Origin: Trinickia soli
Lineage (GTDB): Bacteria > Pseudomonadota > Gammaproteobacteria > Burkholderiales > Burkholderiaceae
NCBI RefSeq assembly: GCF_002879855.1
Contig: NZ_PNYB01000026.1
Coordinates: forward strand, 1 to 64,000
DNA: 64,000 nucleotides
Reading direction: 5' to 3'
The notes under the pieces: generated by a model
Database searches by the model: none
Told to the model about the DNA's origin: nothing
What the model saw: only the letters and a program-made list of their open reading frames with translations
In this document: piece after piece, positions 17,044 through 25,628 of the stretch
Position numbering within the stretch: position 1 is the stretch's first letter
Layout of the letters: each line of letters opens with the position of its first letter
Made by a program: the position numbers and the translations under genes

Positions 17044-18029
17044 GTATGTGACGCACTCAGAGGCGCGACGCCGGCAAGGCGTGAGCGCAAGATGCGTTCG
17101 AAGTGAGTGGGATCGTGCGGCTTCAGCATTTCTGCTGCGCGCGGCAAATAAAAATCGTACAGCCGAGACATCCAGAAGCGGTAGGCGCCCGCGCGCAACA
17201 TGTCGGTCCAGTGGCGCTGCTCTTCCTTGGTAAAAGGGCGCACGGTTTGATACGCGCGCAGCAAAGCGTCCGTGCGTTGCGGGTCGAGTTCGCCGGTGGC
17301 GAGATCGATACACCAGTCGTTCACCGTCACGGCTATGTCAAAGAGCCACTTGTCGCAGCCGGCGAAATAAAAATCGAAGAAGCCGCCGAGCCGGACCGTG
17401 TGACCGGTGCCGGGCGCGACCGGATCGAACAAGACGTTATCCCGAAAGAGATCGCAATGACAGGGGCCGCCGGGTAGCGCAGCGTAGTCGTCCGAGGCGA
17501 AAAACGCGCGCTGATGCGCGAGCTCGGACTCGAGCAGTTCACGTTGCGCGCCGGTCAGGAACGGCGACACTTGCGGCGCAGTTTCTTCCCACCAGGCCAG
17601 ACTACGCAGATTCGGCAAATACGGTACGAAATCGCGCCCTGCCAGGTGCATCCGTGCGAGCATCTGCCCCACTTCGGCGCAATGCTCGACGCCTGGCGAC
17701 AGTTGCGCCGCGCCGGGCAGCTTCGTCACGATCGCCGCCGGCTTGCCGTGCAGCAGACCGAACAACGTGCCGTCTTCGCGTGGCAGCGGGTCGGGCACGG
17801 GCACCTGGTGCTTGGCCAGATGGCGCATCAGTTCGAGATAGAACGGCAACTGATCGGCCGTCAGTTTTTCGAAGATCGTGAGCACATAAGCACCGCGCGT
17901 CGTCGTCAAAAAGAAGTTGCTGTTTTCGATCCCGGACGGAATACCGCGGAATTCGACGACTTCGCCGAGATCGTAGTGGCGCATCCAGTGCGCGAGGTCG
18001 GTTTCGTTGACGGCGGTAAAGACGGCCAT
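17034..18029 (-). CDS. thrB: Homoserine kinase (ThrB, APH-fold type)
   Basis: A 331-residue kinase of the aminoglycoside phosphotransferase fold, the type II homoserine kinase used by beta-proteobacteria and pseudomonads. [12 protein letters not shown] and the [13 protein letters not shown] loop (about residues 29-41) form the nucleotide-binding start. The catalytic [11 protein letters not shown] (about 192-202) and the metal-binding FFDFYFAG (about 218) follow. It phosphorylates homoserine with ATP, ahead of threonine synthase. ATG 18029 was chosen because family members begin with MAVFT. It overlaps the BPSS1780 gene downstream. Confidence 0.92.
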   Translation of the reverse strand: MAVFTAVNETDLAHWMRHYDLGEVVEFRGIPSGIENSNFFLTTTRGAYVLTIFEKLTADQLPFYLELMRHLAKHQVPVPDPLPREDGTLFGLLHGKPAAIVTKLPGAAQLSPGVEHCAEVGQMLARMHLAGRDFVPYLPNLRSLAWWEETAPQVSPFLTGAQRELLESELAHQRAFFASDDYAALPGGPCHCDLFRDNVLFDPVAPGTGHTVRLGGFFDFYFAGCDKWLFDIAVTVNDWCIDLATGELDPQRTDALLRAYQTVRPFTKEEQRHWTDMLRAGAYRFWMSRLYDFYLPRAAEMLKPHDPTHFERILRSRLAGVAPLSASHTCN

Positions 18030-18141
18030 GCGTGAGGCTTCGAGTGCGATTGAGGGTGGAGCGACGGCGCGCAGGCTTGCCGCACGGTGCTTGCCGGCCG
18101 CGCAGACAGGCATATGGCGGATCTTGCGCGGCGCAGGCGGT

Positions 18142-18558
18142 TCAGTAGTGCAGGTTGATCGACGGCAGGCGCGTGCTCGGTTGAGCGCTGCTGTGGACCT
18201 TCGGCGACGTATCGGGCGAGGCGCTCATTTGATAGTGCGTGCCGAAGTTCGAATGGATGTCGATTTCGACGGGCTTGCCGCGGTCGCGATATTCGGTGAT
18301 TTCGGTCCCGTTCGCGCTTTTCTCGTAGAAGCTCGGCTTGCGCGGCACGTCGTTGATATCGACCTTCGACGAAACTTCGGCAGCAGGGCGGTTGATCTTG
18401 GTCAGATCGGGCAGGCCGGCCGCCTCGTTGGCGGAGCGCTGAGCTTCGCGCGCTTGCGCGTCGTCGGCGGGTGCGGCCGCCAGCGCGAGATGCGGTGCGG
18501 CGGCGAGACTCGCGACGGCTAGCGCCGCGCAAACGGCGGCGGAAAGGTACGGCTTCAT
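18142..18558 (-). CDS. DUF2782 family periplasmic protein
   Basis: A 138-residue protein with a clear signal peptide (about residues 1-27, ending ALAAAPAD). A conserved DUF2782-like core (about 85-105) contains [15 protein letters not shown] and the HYQMSAS segment. Members of this small family often sit next to thrB or polA in beta-proteobacteria, as here. The function is unknown. The upstream gap of about 110 bp to thrB could carry a separate thrB promoter. Confidence 0.8.
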   Translation of the reverse strand: MKPYLSAAVCAALAVASLAAAPHLALAAAPADDAQAREAQRSANEAAGLPDLTKINRPAAEVSSKVDINDVPRKPSFYEKSANGTEITEYRDRGKPVEIDIHSNFGTHYQMSASPDTSPKVHSSAQPSTRLPSINLHY

Positions 18559-18724
18559 GGTGGGTCTCCGGAAGATCTTTGAATTCTAGCAAATGCGCCT
18601 CTCGATCCGCCTGCAGCCCAAAGAAAACGTCGTGCGCGCCAGAGCACCCTGTGCGCGTTCGCACGAGAGCTCCGCCGCGGCGCTTCGTGGTAATGTCGAC
18701 GCAACGAACGACGCGAATCCAATC

Positions 18725-20251
18725 ATGAAAAACGACTTGACGCAGCATGCGCGCGCCATGCACCCGAGCGATTTCCCGACCGAGACGTTCACGGACGCCG
18801 CCGACGCCGTCACACGCCTGTCGGAAATCTATGAAACGAACGCGGCTTTCCTGCGCGACGCTTTCTCGCGCTATCGCCGCAACGAGCCGTTCAACGAGCG
18901 TGTGCGCGCGTGCTATCCGTTCGTACGCGTACGGACCGAAGTCAATACCCACGTCGATTCGCGTCGCTCGTACGGATTCGTGGCCGGGCCCGGCGTATTC
19001 GAGACAACAGTGACACGCCCCGATCTGTTCGCAAACTACTATCGCGAACAGCTGCGCTTGCTCGCGAAAAACCATCACGTCGCGATCGAGGTGGGCGTCT
19101 CGCAGCAGCCGATTCCGATTCACTTCGCATTTGCCGAAGGCATTCACCTCGAGGGCGACCTCGGGCGCGATCGGTTGATGGCAATGCGCGATGTATTCGA
19201 TACGCCCGATCTGGCTGCGCTCGACGATCGTATCGTCAACGGCACCTACGAGCCGCTTCCGGGAGAACCGCTGCCGCTGGCGCTCTTCACTGCGCCGCGG
19301 GTGGATTTTTCGCTGCATCGGCTCAAGCACTACACGGCCACCTCGCCGACGCATTTCCAGAACTACGTGCTCTACACGAACTACCAGTTTTATATCGACG
19401 AGTTCACCAAGCTTGGCCATCAATTGATGTCGCATACGGACGACGAAGAGTTGCGCGCTTATCGAAGCGAGTACACGTCGTTCGTCGAGCCCGGGGACGT
19501 GGTCACCTACAACGCGAATCTCGGCGAGCAGCCGGACGAAGGCGCCGCGCCGGCGCGGCTGCCGCAGATGCCGGCCTACCATCTGAAGCGCGCCGACGGC
19601 AGCGGCATCACGATGATCAATATCGGCGTGGGGCCGTCGAATGCGAAGACGATCACCGATCACATCGCCGTATTGCGCCCCCATGCCTGGGTGATGCTCG
19701 GACACTGCGCGGGCCTGCGCAATACGCAACGGCTCGGCGATTATGTGCTCGCGCACGGCTATGTCCGCGAAGATCACGTGCTCGACGCCGATCTGCCGCT
19801 ATGGGTGCCGATTCCCGCGTTGGCCGAAGTGCAGGTAGCGCTCGAGCGCGCCGTCGCCCATGTGACGAGGCTCGAAGGGGCGGAATTGAAGCGCGTCATG
19901 CGCACGGGTACGGTGGCCAGCGTCGATAACCGCAACTGGGAACTGCGCGACCATCGCGAGCCGGTGCAGCGGCTCTCGCAGAGCCGCGCAATCGCACTCG
20001 ATATGGAAAGCGCGACGATCGCCGCGAACGGTTTTCGTTTCCGGGTGCCGTATGGCACGTTGCTGTGCGTCTCCGATAAGCCGCTGCACGGTGAACTCAA
20101 ACTGCCGGGCATGGCCGATCAGTTCTATCGCGCACAGGTCGATCAGCACCTGCAAATCGGCGTGAAGGCGATGGAGCTGCTTCGGATGAACGGGCTCGAT
20201 CGGCTGCATAGCCGGAAACTGCGCAGTTTCGCCGAGGTGGCGTTTCAGTAG
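18725..20251 (+). CDS. amn: AMP nucleosidase
   Basis: A 508-residue protein matching Amn along its length. There is an N-terminal regulatory domain (about residues 1-190, SRYRRNEPFNERVRACYPFV), then a nucleoside phosphorylase-like catalytic domain including ITMINIGVGPSNAKTITDHI, MLGHCAGLRNTQ and the acidic IALDMESATIAANGFRFRVP loop near 420-440. It hydrolyses AMP to adenine and ribose 5-phosphate and so controls the adenylate pool. ATG 18725 (MKNDLTQHA) gives the usual length; an upstream in-frame start at 18593 overlaps the promoter region of the divergent DUF2782 gene. Confidence 0.92.
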   Translation: MKNDLTQHARAMHPSDFPTETFTDAADAVTRLSEIYETNAAFLRDAFSRYRRNEPFNERVRACYPFVRVRTEVNTHVDSRRSYGFVAGPGVFETTVTRPDLFANYYREQLRLLAKNHHVAIEVGVSQQPIPIHFAFAEGIHLEGDLGRDRLMAMRDVFDTPDLAALDDRIVNGTYEPLPGEPLPLALFTAPRVDFSLHRLKHYTATSPTHFQNYVLYTNYQFYIDEFTKLGHQLMSHTDDEELRAYRSEYTSFVEPGDVVTYNANLGEQPDEGAAPARLPQMPAYHLKRADGSGITMINIGVGPSNAKTITDHIAVLRPHAWVMLGHCAGLRNTQRLGDYVLAHGYVREDHVLDADLPLWVPIPALAEVQVALERAVAHVTRLEGAELKRVMRTGTVASVDNRNWELRDHREPVQRLSQSRAIALDMESATIAANGFRFRVPYGTLLCVSDKPLHGELKLPGMADQFYRAQVDQHLQIGVKAMELLRMNGLDRLHSRKLRSFAEVAFQ

Positions 20252-20295
20252 GGCATGGCACGCCGCTCGGATTGAGCGCCAGCAAGGCACGACAA

Positions 20296-20340
20296 CGCCC
20301 GCCCCTCGTCCGCCTCCGGCGCGGGCGACATTTTTTTCTA
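20296..20340 (+). terminator. Rho-independent terminator after amn
   Basis: CGCCCGC (20296-20302) pairs with GCGGGCG (20321-20327). A T-rich tract (ATTTTTTTCTATTTTTTT) follows, 45 bp past the amn stop and ahead of the carbonic anhydrase gene. The 18-nt loop is long but GC-rich and could pair internally. Confidence 0.7.
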
Positions 20341-20443
20341 TTTTTTTCGGATTCGTCTGATTGTAAGTTGTTCGTAACGTTGAGTGCCGTCAATTGAAAG
20401 ATTGGCCGGCGATGACGTTCGTATGGACTTCAGGAGGACGTTG

Positions 20444-21070
20444 ATGAATCACGCGAAGCGCCTATTGCTGGCCAATCGAGCCTGGTCGAACGAGGTATCG
20501 GCTAGAGATCCCGGCTTCTTCGAAAAGCTTGCATCCGGCCAGCAGCCCCGCATCTTATGGATCGGGTGTTCCGATAGCCGCGTACCCGCCGAGCGCATCA
20601 CAAACGCACAGCCGGGCGAGCTGTTCGTCCATCGCAACATCGCCAATCTTTACACCTCCGACGACGGCAACACCTCGAGCGTGATCGAATACGCGGTCCA
20701 TGCGCTGCGCGTCGAGCACATCGTTATCTGTGGGCATCATCACTGCGGCGGCGTGCGCGCAGCCCTATGTCCCCCATCGGACGCGCTGCCGGTTGTGAAT
20801 CGACGCATCGAGGGCTTGCGCGATCTGGCTCAGCGCCATCGCGTCGAACTGGACGAGGTCGGTGATCTGGATGCGCGCGTCGATCGTCTGGTCGAACTCA
20901 ACGTCATCGAACAGGTGCGGCTGCTGCGCGAGTCGCCGCTCGTGTGCAGTGCGCCGCATCAACCCGTCGTGCACGGCTGGGTGTTCGAGTTGCGCCAGGG
21001 ATTGCTCACACCGGTTACAGATCGCGGCAACGATGCGGGCTCGTCGCGGCCGTTGCGCCGTGCGGCCTGA
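20444..21070 (+). CDS. Beta-class carbonic anhydrase
   Basis: A 208-residue beta-carbonic anhydrase. The zinc ligands are visible as the Cys in IGCSDSRVP (about residue 42, with the catalytic Asp/Arg dyad) and the His and Cys in GHHHCGGV (about 98-105). It interconverts CO2 and bicarbonate in the cytoplasm. The strong ribosome binding site AGGAGG ahead of ATG 20444 sets the start; a longer frame from 20384 is rejected. The next gene, 122 bp downstream, is a SulP anion transporter, a pairing that suggests bicarbonate or CO2 handling. Confidence 0.92.
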   Translation: MNHAKRLLLANRAWSNEVSARDPGFFEKLASGQQPRILWIGCSDSRVPAERITNAQPGELFVHRNIANLYTSDDGNTSSVIEYAVHALRVEHIVICGHHHCGGVRAALCPPSDALPVVNRRIEGLRDLAQRHRVELDEVGDLDARVDRLVELNVIEQVRLLRESPLVCSAPHQPVVHGWVFELRQGLLTPVTDRGNDAGSSRPLRRAA

Positions 21071-21192
21071 CGGCAATCTCTTTGGCACCGCCTGATTTCC
21101 AGCCTGGTTCCTAACCTGGTTCTTACCGAGATCCACCTCGCCGCCGCGCCGCTTCGGGCAGCGCGGCTCAACTCGCCATTGCAAAGATTTCT

Positions 21193-22740
21193 ATGGACAT
21201 CCCCTCGGCTTCGCGTTTTTCGACTTTGCGCAGCGACGTATTCGCCGGCACGGTCGTGTTCCTCGTTGCGCTGCCGCTCTGTCTCGGCATCGCTACCGCA
21301 TCGGGCGTCGAGCCGTTCGCCGGCCTCGTGTCAGGGGTGGTCGGCGGGCTCGTCGTTGCGCTGCTGAGCGGCTCGCATTTGAGTGTGAGCGGGCCGGCGG
21401 CCGGGCTGGTCGTCATCGTCGTATCGGCTATCGCTTCGCTCGGCAGTTTTTCAGCCTTTCTGGCCGCGGTGCTGATCGCGGGCGCGTTGCAGCTGGGCTT
21501 CGGCTTGTTGCGCGCCGGGCGCCTGGCGAGCTTTGTGCCCGCGCCCGTGATCAAGGGCATGCTCGCCTCGATCGGCATCATCCTGGTCCTCAAGCAGTTG
21601 CCGCTTGGCGTGGGGCTGGTCGCGGGCGCCGATGCCAAAGCGATCCACGCGGGCGCACTATCGACGCCGTTCGGCAATATCCTGCCCATCTCGCTCGCGC
21701 TGTGCGTGACGTCCGTGGCGCTGCTGTTCGCCTGGGAGACGCCGCGCGCGAAACGCTTTGCGTTCGTTCGCAACGTGCCCGGGCCACTGGCTGCGGTGGC
21801 GCTCGGTATCGGCGTGACGCTGTTGCTCGACAGGCTCGCACCATCGCTTGCGACACCGGTCGAGCATCGTGTGTCGCTTGTCGCGCTGGATTCCGTCGAT
21901 GCGCTCGTCGCTGCGCTTTCGGCGCCCGACTTCACGCAACTCGTCGATCCAGACGTCTGGCGCGTCGCCGTGACGCTGGCGATCGTCGCCAGCCTCGAAA
22001 CGCTGCTGAGTCTCGAAGCGCTGGAACGAATCGATCCCAAGCGCCGCCGCGTGTCGCCCGATCGCGAGTTGAAAGCCCAGGGCGCGGGCAACGTCGTCGC
22101 GGCGCTGCTGGGCGGCCTGCCGTTGACGGCCGTGATCGTACGTAGTTCGGCAAATGTGCATGCGGGCGCGCAGACGCGCATGTCGGCCGTCATCCACGGT
22201 GTGCTGCTGCTCGCGAGCGTGTTTGCGCTGACCGCCGTGCTGAATCTGATTCCACTCGCGAGCCTGGCGGCGATTCTGATTCACACGGGCTACAAGCTCG
22301 CCAAGCCTCGGCTCTTTATCGAACTGGCGCGACAAGGCCTCGATCGCTTCGTGCCGTTTGCGGCCACCATCGTCGGTGTACTGGCAACCGATCTGTTGGT
22401 CGGCATTGGCATCGGCATCGCGACGAGCATTCTGTTCGCGTTGCGCGTCAGCCTCGCGCGGACATTTGTCCTCACCCGGCACGACGACTATTTCCTATTG
22501 TCGATGCGCAAGGACGCGACGTTTTTCACCAAGCCTATGCTCGTTCACTGTCTTGCGCAGATCCCGGAGCGCTCGACGGTGCTGATCGACGCGGAGCGCG
22601 CCGATTTCATCGACGGCGATATTCGCGAGACGATCGATGCATTCGTTCACGAGGCCGCGCAAAGACATATCACCGTCGAGAGATGGCGCTGGCCTGACGC
22701 TTTGCAACTGTCGCTTCCCGTGTCGTCGAGCATGAAGTAA
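21193..22740 (+). CDS. SulP family inorganic anion transporter (bicarbonate candidate)
   Basis: A 515-residue membrane transporter with about ten to twelve hydrophobic segments. The SulP core is recognisable from DVFAGTVVFLVALPLCLGIA (about residues 14-33) and HLSVSGPAAGLVVIV (about 63-77). The C-terminal 90 residues form a short STAS-like cytoplasmic domain, less clear than in sulfate permeases. SulP proteins carry sulfate, bicarbonate or dicarboxylates. The adjacent carbonic anhydrase gene favours bicarbonate, but this is inference. Start ATG 21193 follows a short spacer after the anhydrase. Confidence 0.85.
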   Translation: MDIPSASRFSTLRSDVFAGTVVFLVALPLCLGIATASGVEPFAGLVSGVVGGLVVALLSGSHLSVSGPAAGLVVIVVSAIASLGSFSAFLAAVLIAGALQLGFGLLRAGRLASFVPAPVIKGMLASIGIILVLKQLPLGVGLVAGADAKAIHAGALSTPFGNILPISLALCVTSVALLFAWETPRAKRFAFVRNVPGPLAAVALGIGVTLLLDRLAPSLATPVEHRVSLVALDSVDALVAALSAPDFTQLVDPDVWRVAVTLAIVASLETLLSLEALERIDPKRRRVSPDRELKAQGAGNVVAALLGGLPLTAVIVRSSANVHAGAQTRMSAVIHGVLLLASVFALTAVLNLIPLASLAAILIHTGYKLAKPRLFIELARQGLDRFVPFAATIVGVLATDLLVGIGIGIATSILFALRVSLARTFVLTRHDDYFLLSMRKDATFFTKPMLVHCLAQIPERSTVLIDAERADFIDGDIRETIDAFVHEAAQRHITVERWRWPDALQLSLPVSSSMK

Positions 22741-22860
22741 GGCCCATATTGCTTCGCGCCTCGCGCACATACCTTACCGATGCAGAGCAAGGCATAAGCC
22801 GCCAACGCTCGAGGCCGGCCTCGCCATGGGGCCGCAATTGACCATCGATGTGAGGATGCG

Positions 22861-23724
22861 ATGAAGCGTATTTCGGGAAATTTGCAGGTGGGCGCATTAC
22901 CGGCAGTAGCCGTGCCTTCGCGCGCGACGGGCGAGGCTACGCGTTACGGCGTCGGAGAAGTCATCAAGCTGTTGCCCACTCAATCGTTGCCTACGAGCAA
23001 CCCGCCGTTTTACTGGGCGATCAAGTCGGGCGGCGGCCAGATTCATAACGAGCTCAGCGGCACCGCAAGCTACACGGCCGCCGATTTCACGGCCGAGGAG
23101 CTGGCCACGGGCGCGGACACGAAGAAGGTGCAGCTCGCGCTGAAAGACAACAAGAACACGGAGGTCGTCTGCGTCGAACTGACGATCGTACGACCCACAG
23201 GGTGTGGTTTGCTGAAGTTGGGCGGCATCCACTACAACGGCACCGCAAACAGCGGGTTCTGGGGACAACCGGTGCTGACGCCGAACGACGTGTCCTTCAT
23301 GAATCTCGTCATGCGGGAGAATCGAGGCACGGGCAAAGGGACCGGGGTATTCCAGGCAGGCACGGGCTTGCTTCACGCAATCTCGGGAGGATGGTTGCCG
23401 GCCTCCAAAATGGTCGCCCAAGGAACACTGTTCGATGGGGCCGATCAGGTCTATTCTCCGGCGACAGCGCCGTCCGGCGGCTGGGCCGACGGCGATACGA
23501 CGCAAGTCGGGACGTTCGAGTGGGATATCGCGTGGGAGTACAAGCTGGCCGGCGATACGTCCCCGTCGGGCTTGCAGTTTTATAAGGCGTGGCACCGCTC
23601 GACGTGTACGCAAGCAGGTGTCGTGCGTACCGAAAAGGGCGGCGCCTATCATACGGCAGCGATCGGCGACCCGACGATCGGTGCGCCGATGCCGTTGGGG
23701 CAGTGTCCTTATCCGAAGTTATGA
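22861..23724 (+). CDS. Uncharacterised beta-rich protein (possible cargo/accessory-type protein)
   Basis: A 287-residue protein that I cannot assign to a named family with confidence. It has no signal peptide or membrane segment. Residues about 25-120 look like an immunoglobulin-like beta domain (RYGVGEVIKLLP, WAIKSGGGQIHN, GTASYTAADFT). Residues about 120-270 form a second region containing TANSGFWGQPVLTPNDVSF, GGWLPASKMV, GTFEWDIAWEYK and four cysteines. From memory, this pairing resembles proteins encoded beside contractile injection or insecticidal toxin systems in other bacteria. No such system is in this window, so the resemblance is unverified. The gene stands alone with 120-160 bp on each side. 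Confidence 0.6.
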   Translation: MKRISGNLQVGALPAVAVPSRATGEATRYGVGEVIKLLPTQSLPTSNPPFYWAIKSGGGQIHNELSGTASYTAADFTAEELATGADTKKVQLALKDNKNTEVVCVELTIVRPTGCGLLKLGGIHYNGTANSGFWGQPVLTPNDVSFMNLVMRENRGTGKGTGVFQAGTGLLHAISGGWLPASKMVAQGTLFDGADQVYSPATAPSGGWADGDTTQVGTFEWDIAWEYKLAGDTSPSGLQFYKAWHRSTCTQAGVVRTEKGGAYHTAAIGDPTIGAPMPLGQCPYPKL

Positions 23725-23883
23725 CGGCCGCGTGAACGTTGCCGATACGTCGGCGAGGCGCCCGTCCGGCGTCGACGCGCGAGGCTGCGCGCGACGCCCG
23801 TCAACCGATGGCCCGGCCGACCGGCTATCATGTGCGCAAATTGAAAACCAACGACCCTTGCGCCTGATCGGCCGGAGAGATTT

Positions 23884-25242
23884 ATGGCTTCCCCCCAAGA
23901 TAGCGTGAGCATGGCGCTGTTCTGCGACTTCGAAAACGTCGCGCTCGGCGTGCGCGATGCGAAATTCGAAAAGTTCGACATCAAACCCGTGCTCGAACGG
24001 CTGTTGCTCAAAGGAAGCATCGTCGTCAAAAAAGCCTACTGCGATTGGGATCGCTACAAAGGCTTCAAGGCGTCGATGCATGAGGCCAGCTTCGAGCTCA
24101 TCGAAATCCCGCATGTTCGACAATCGGGCAAGAATTCGGCCGATATCCGGCTTGTCGTCGATGCGCTCGATCTTTGCTACACGAAGTCGCACGTCGATAC
24201 GTTCGTCATCATCAGCGGCGATTCCGATTTCTCGCCGCTCGTATCGAAGCTGCGCGAGAACGCGAAGAAGGTCATTGGCGTGGGCGTCAAGAATTCGACC
24301 TCCGATCTGCTCGTCGCCAACTGCGACGAATTCATTTTCTATGACGACCTCGTGCGCGAGCAGCAACGCGCGGCCGCAAAGCGCGAATCGCGCGAGGCCA
24401 GCGTAGCGGCCAAACGCGTTGCCGACGAAGACAAGCAGCCGAGGGCCGAGATGGAATCGCGCAAGGCTACGGCGATCGCTATCGCTGTCGAAACCTTCGA
24501 GGCGCTCGTGTCGGAACGCGGCGAAAGCGGCAAGATCTGGGCGTCGGTGCTCAAGAGTGCGATCAAGCGCCGCAAACCCGACTTCAGCGAGTCGTACTAC
24601 GGTTTCCGCGCATTCGGCAACCTGCTCGACGAGGCGCAAGCGCGCGGCTTGCTCGAAGTGGGGCGCGACGACAAATCGGGCGCATTCGTCTACCGATCGA
24701 ACCAACCCGCGCACGCGGAGATCGTCAAGCCGGTAGTCGCGCCTGCGCCTGCCGCTGCGCACGAGGGCGCAGGCCCGGGCGAAGCGGCCGGTAACAAGGG
24801 CCGCAAGAAGAGCAAAGGGTCGCGCAAGCCAGGGCGCGAACGGGCGGCGAGTGTCGCCGAACCGGCGAGCGTCGAGGCCCCGGTGTTCGTCGAAGAGGCA
24901 CCCCTCATGGAGCGCCCGGCGATGAGCGAAACAGCAGCGAGCGAGGCCGCAGTGTCAGAGCCGCCTACGAAGCCGCGTCGTGCGCGTAAAACCACAGCCA
25001 AAAAGGCGATGTCCGCGCCGGCCAGTGGATCGGCGCAGCAGGCTGACGACCGTCACGGGCCGGCAAGCGAGCACGCCGGTGGGATAGGCGGTGAAGCAGA
25101 CGGTGAAGCAGGCGGTGAAGCAGGCAGTGAAGCGGCGACCGAAACCAAACCCGCCAAAGCGCCACGCAGGTCGAACGCGCGCAAATCCGGCGCACGGACG
25201 GCGCGGGCGCGCACACCCGCCGCAAAAACCAACAACGAGTAA
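23884..25242 (+). CDS. NYN domain (PIN-like) protein with OST-HTH/LOTUS domain
   Basis: A 452-residue protein. Residues about 5-155 are a NYN/LabA-type PIN-like nuclease domain with conserved acidic residues in FCDFENV, KNSADIRLVVDALDL and ISGDSDFSPLVSKLR. Residues about 200-275 form an OST-HTH (LOTUS) domain (GKIWASVLKSAIKRRKPDF, YYGFRAFGNLLDEA), expected to bind RNA. The C-terminal 170 residues are a disordered Ala/Lys-rich tail with a short repeat. The likely role is RNA cleavage or RNA-protein regulation in the cytoplasm. A GGAGAG ribosome binding site precedes the ATG. A zinc-ribbon gene follows 24 bp later and may be co-transcribed. Confidence 0.85.
   Translation: MASPQDSVSMALFCDFENVALGVRDAKFEKFDIKPVLERLLLKGSIVVKKAYCDWDRYKGFKASMHEASFELIEIPHVRQSGKNSADIRLVVDALDLCYTKSHVDTFVIISGDSDFSPLVSKLRENAKKVIGVGVKNSTSDLLVANCDEFIFYDDLVREQQRAAAKRESREASVAAKRVADEDKQPRAEMESRKATAIAIAVETFEALVSERGESGKIWASVLKSAIKRRKPDFSESYYGFRAFGNLLDEAQARGLLEVGRDDKSGAFVYRSNQPAHAEIVKPVVAPAPAAAHEGAGPGEAAGNKGRKKSKGSRKPGRERAASVAEPASVEAPVFVEEAPLMERPAMSETAASEAAVSEPPTKPRRARKTTAKKAMSAPASGSAQQADDRHGPASEHAGGIGGEADGEAGGEAGSEAATETKPAKAPRRSNARKSGARTARARTPAAKTNNE
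25086..25131 (+). repeat. 12-bp in-frame repeat in the NYN protein tail
   Basis: About three to four copies of GGTGAAGCAGRC encode GEAD-GEAG-GEAG-SEA within the disordered C-terminal tail. The unit length is a multiple of three, so changes in copy number would keep the frame. Confidence 0.75.
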
Positions 25243-25266
25243 CGAACCCAAGCATCGAGCCGGAGA

Positions 25267-25458
25267 ATGTACGTGTTTATCTGTAGAAATCAAAGCTGCC
25301 AAGCCCAATGGGAGCAAACCGACGTCGTCATCAAGAACGAAGGCCAGGGATTGCTGTTCCGCTGCCCGATGTGCGGCGCGCGTAACTATGTCGAGAAATT
25401 CGAAGCAGACGACGGCACGGTCGTCTATGAACAGATCGAAGGCAAGCCGCTGGCTTGA
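25267..25458 (+). CDS. Small zinc-ribbon-like protein
   Basis: A 63-residue protein with four cysteines, in CRNQSC near residue 6 and CPMCGARNY near residue 33. They would make a zinc ribbon. The rest is charged and acidic at the C-terminus. The function is unknown; such ribbons usually bind nucleic acid or protein. The start has a GGAGA ribosome binding site. It lies 24 bp after the NYN/LOTUS gene in the same direction, suggesting one transcript. Confidence 0.7.
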   Translation: MYVFICRNQSCQAQWEQTDVVIKNEGQGLLFRCPMCGARNYVEKFEADDGTVVYEQIEGKPLA

Positions 25459-25476
25459 CCCTGATTAAATCTGGAT

Positions 25477-25494
25477 CCGGCGGGCGCCCGCCGG
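25477..25494. terminator. Perfect GC-rich palindrome, candidate terminator
   Basis: CCGGCGGGCGCCCGCCGG is an uninterrupted 18-bp palindrome 18 bp after the zinc-ribbon stop. It would form a very stable stem but has no T-tract, so it could be a factor-assisted terminator or a protein site. Confidence 0.4.
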
Positions 25495-25518
25495 TCAACC
25501 GGATCGCCCCCTCCCGCG

Positions 25519-25534
25519 TTGTGATAGATCACAA
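25519..25534. promoter_or_regulatory. CRP/FNR-type palindrome upstream of mprF
   Basis: TTGTGATAGATCACAA is a perfect palindrome about 95 bp upstream of the mprF start. The TGTGA and TCACA half-sites are separated by 4 bp, the FNR-type spacing, rather than the 6 bp of a CRP site. A CRP/FNR-superfamily regulator is the simplest candidate binder. Which regulator binds is not shown by the sequence. Confidence 0.5.
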
Positions 25535-25628
25535 CTTGCTATACCGATCGATCGGCCATGCGACGTGATATGGCCCGGCGACGCCATCGCCGGCCCAACC
25601 GCCGCCCACGCGATCGGAGACAGGAACG

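Noticed and set aside
17906..19777. Long minus-strand open frame of over 600 codons opposite amn
   Set aside because: It is antisense to amn, DUF2782 and thrB, has an Arg/His-rich random-like composition and no ribosome binding site; it is a high-GC shadow frame.
25086..25131. Independent repeat element in the NYN gene
   Set aside because: It is in frame, inside a disordered tail, and best explained as local codon repeat expansion.
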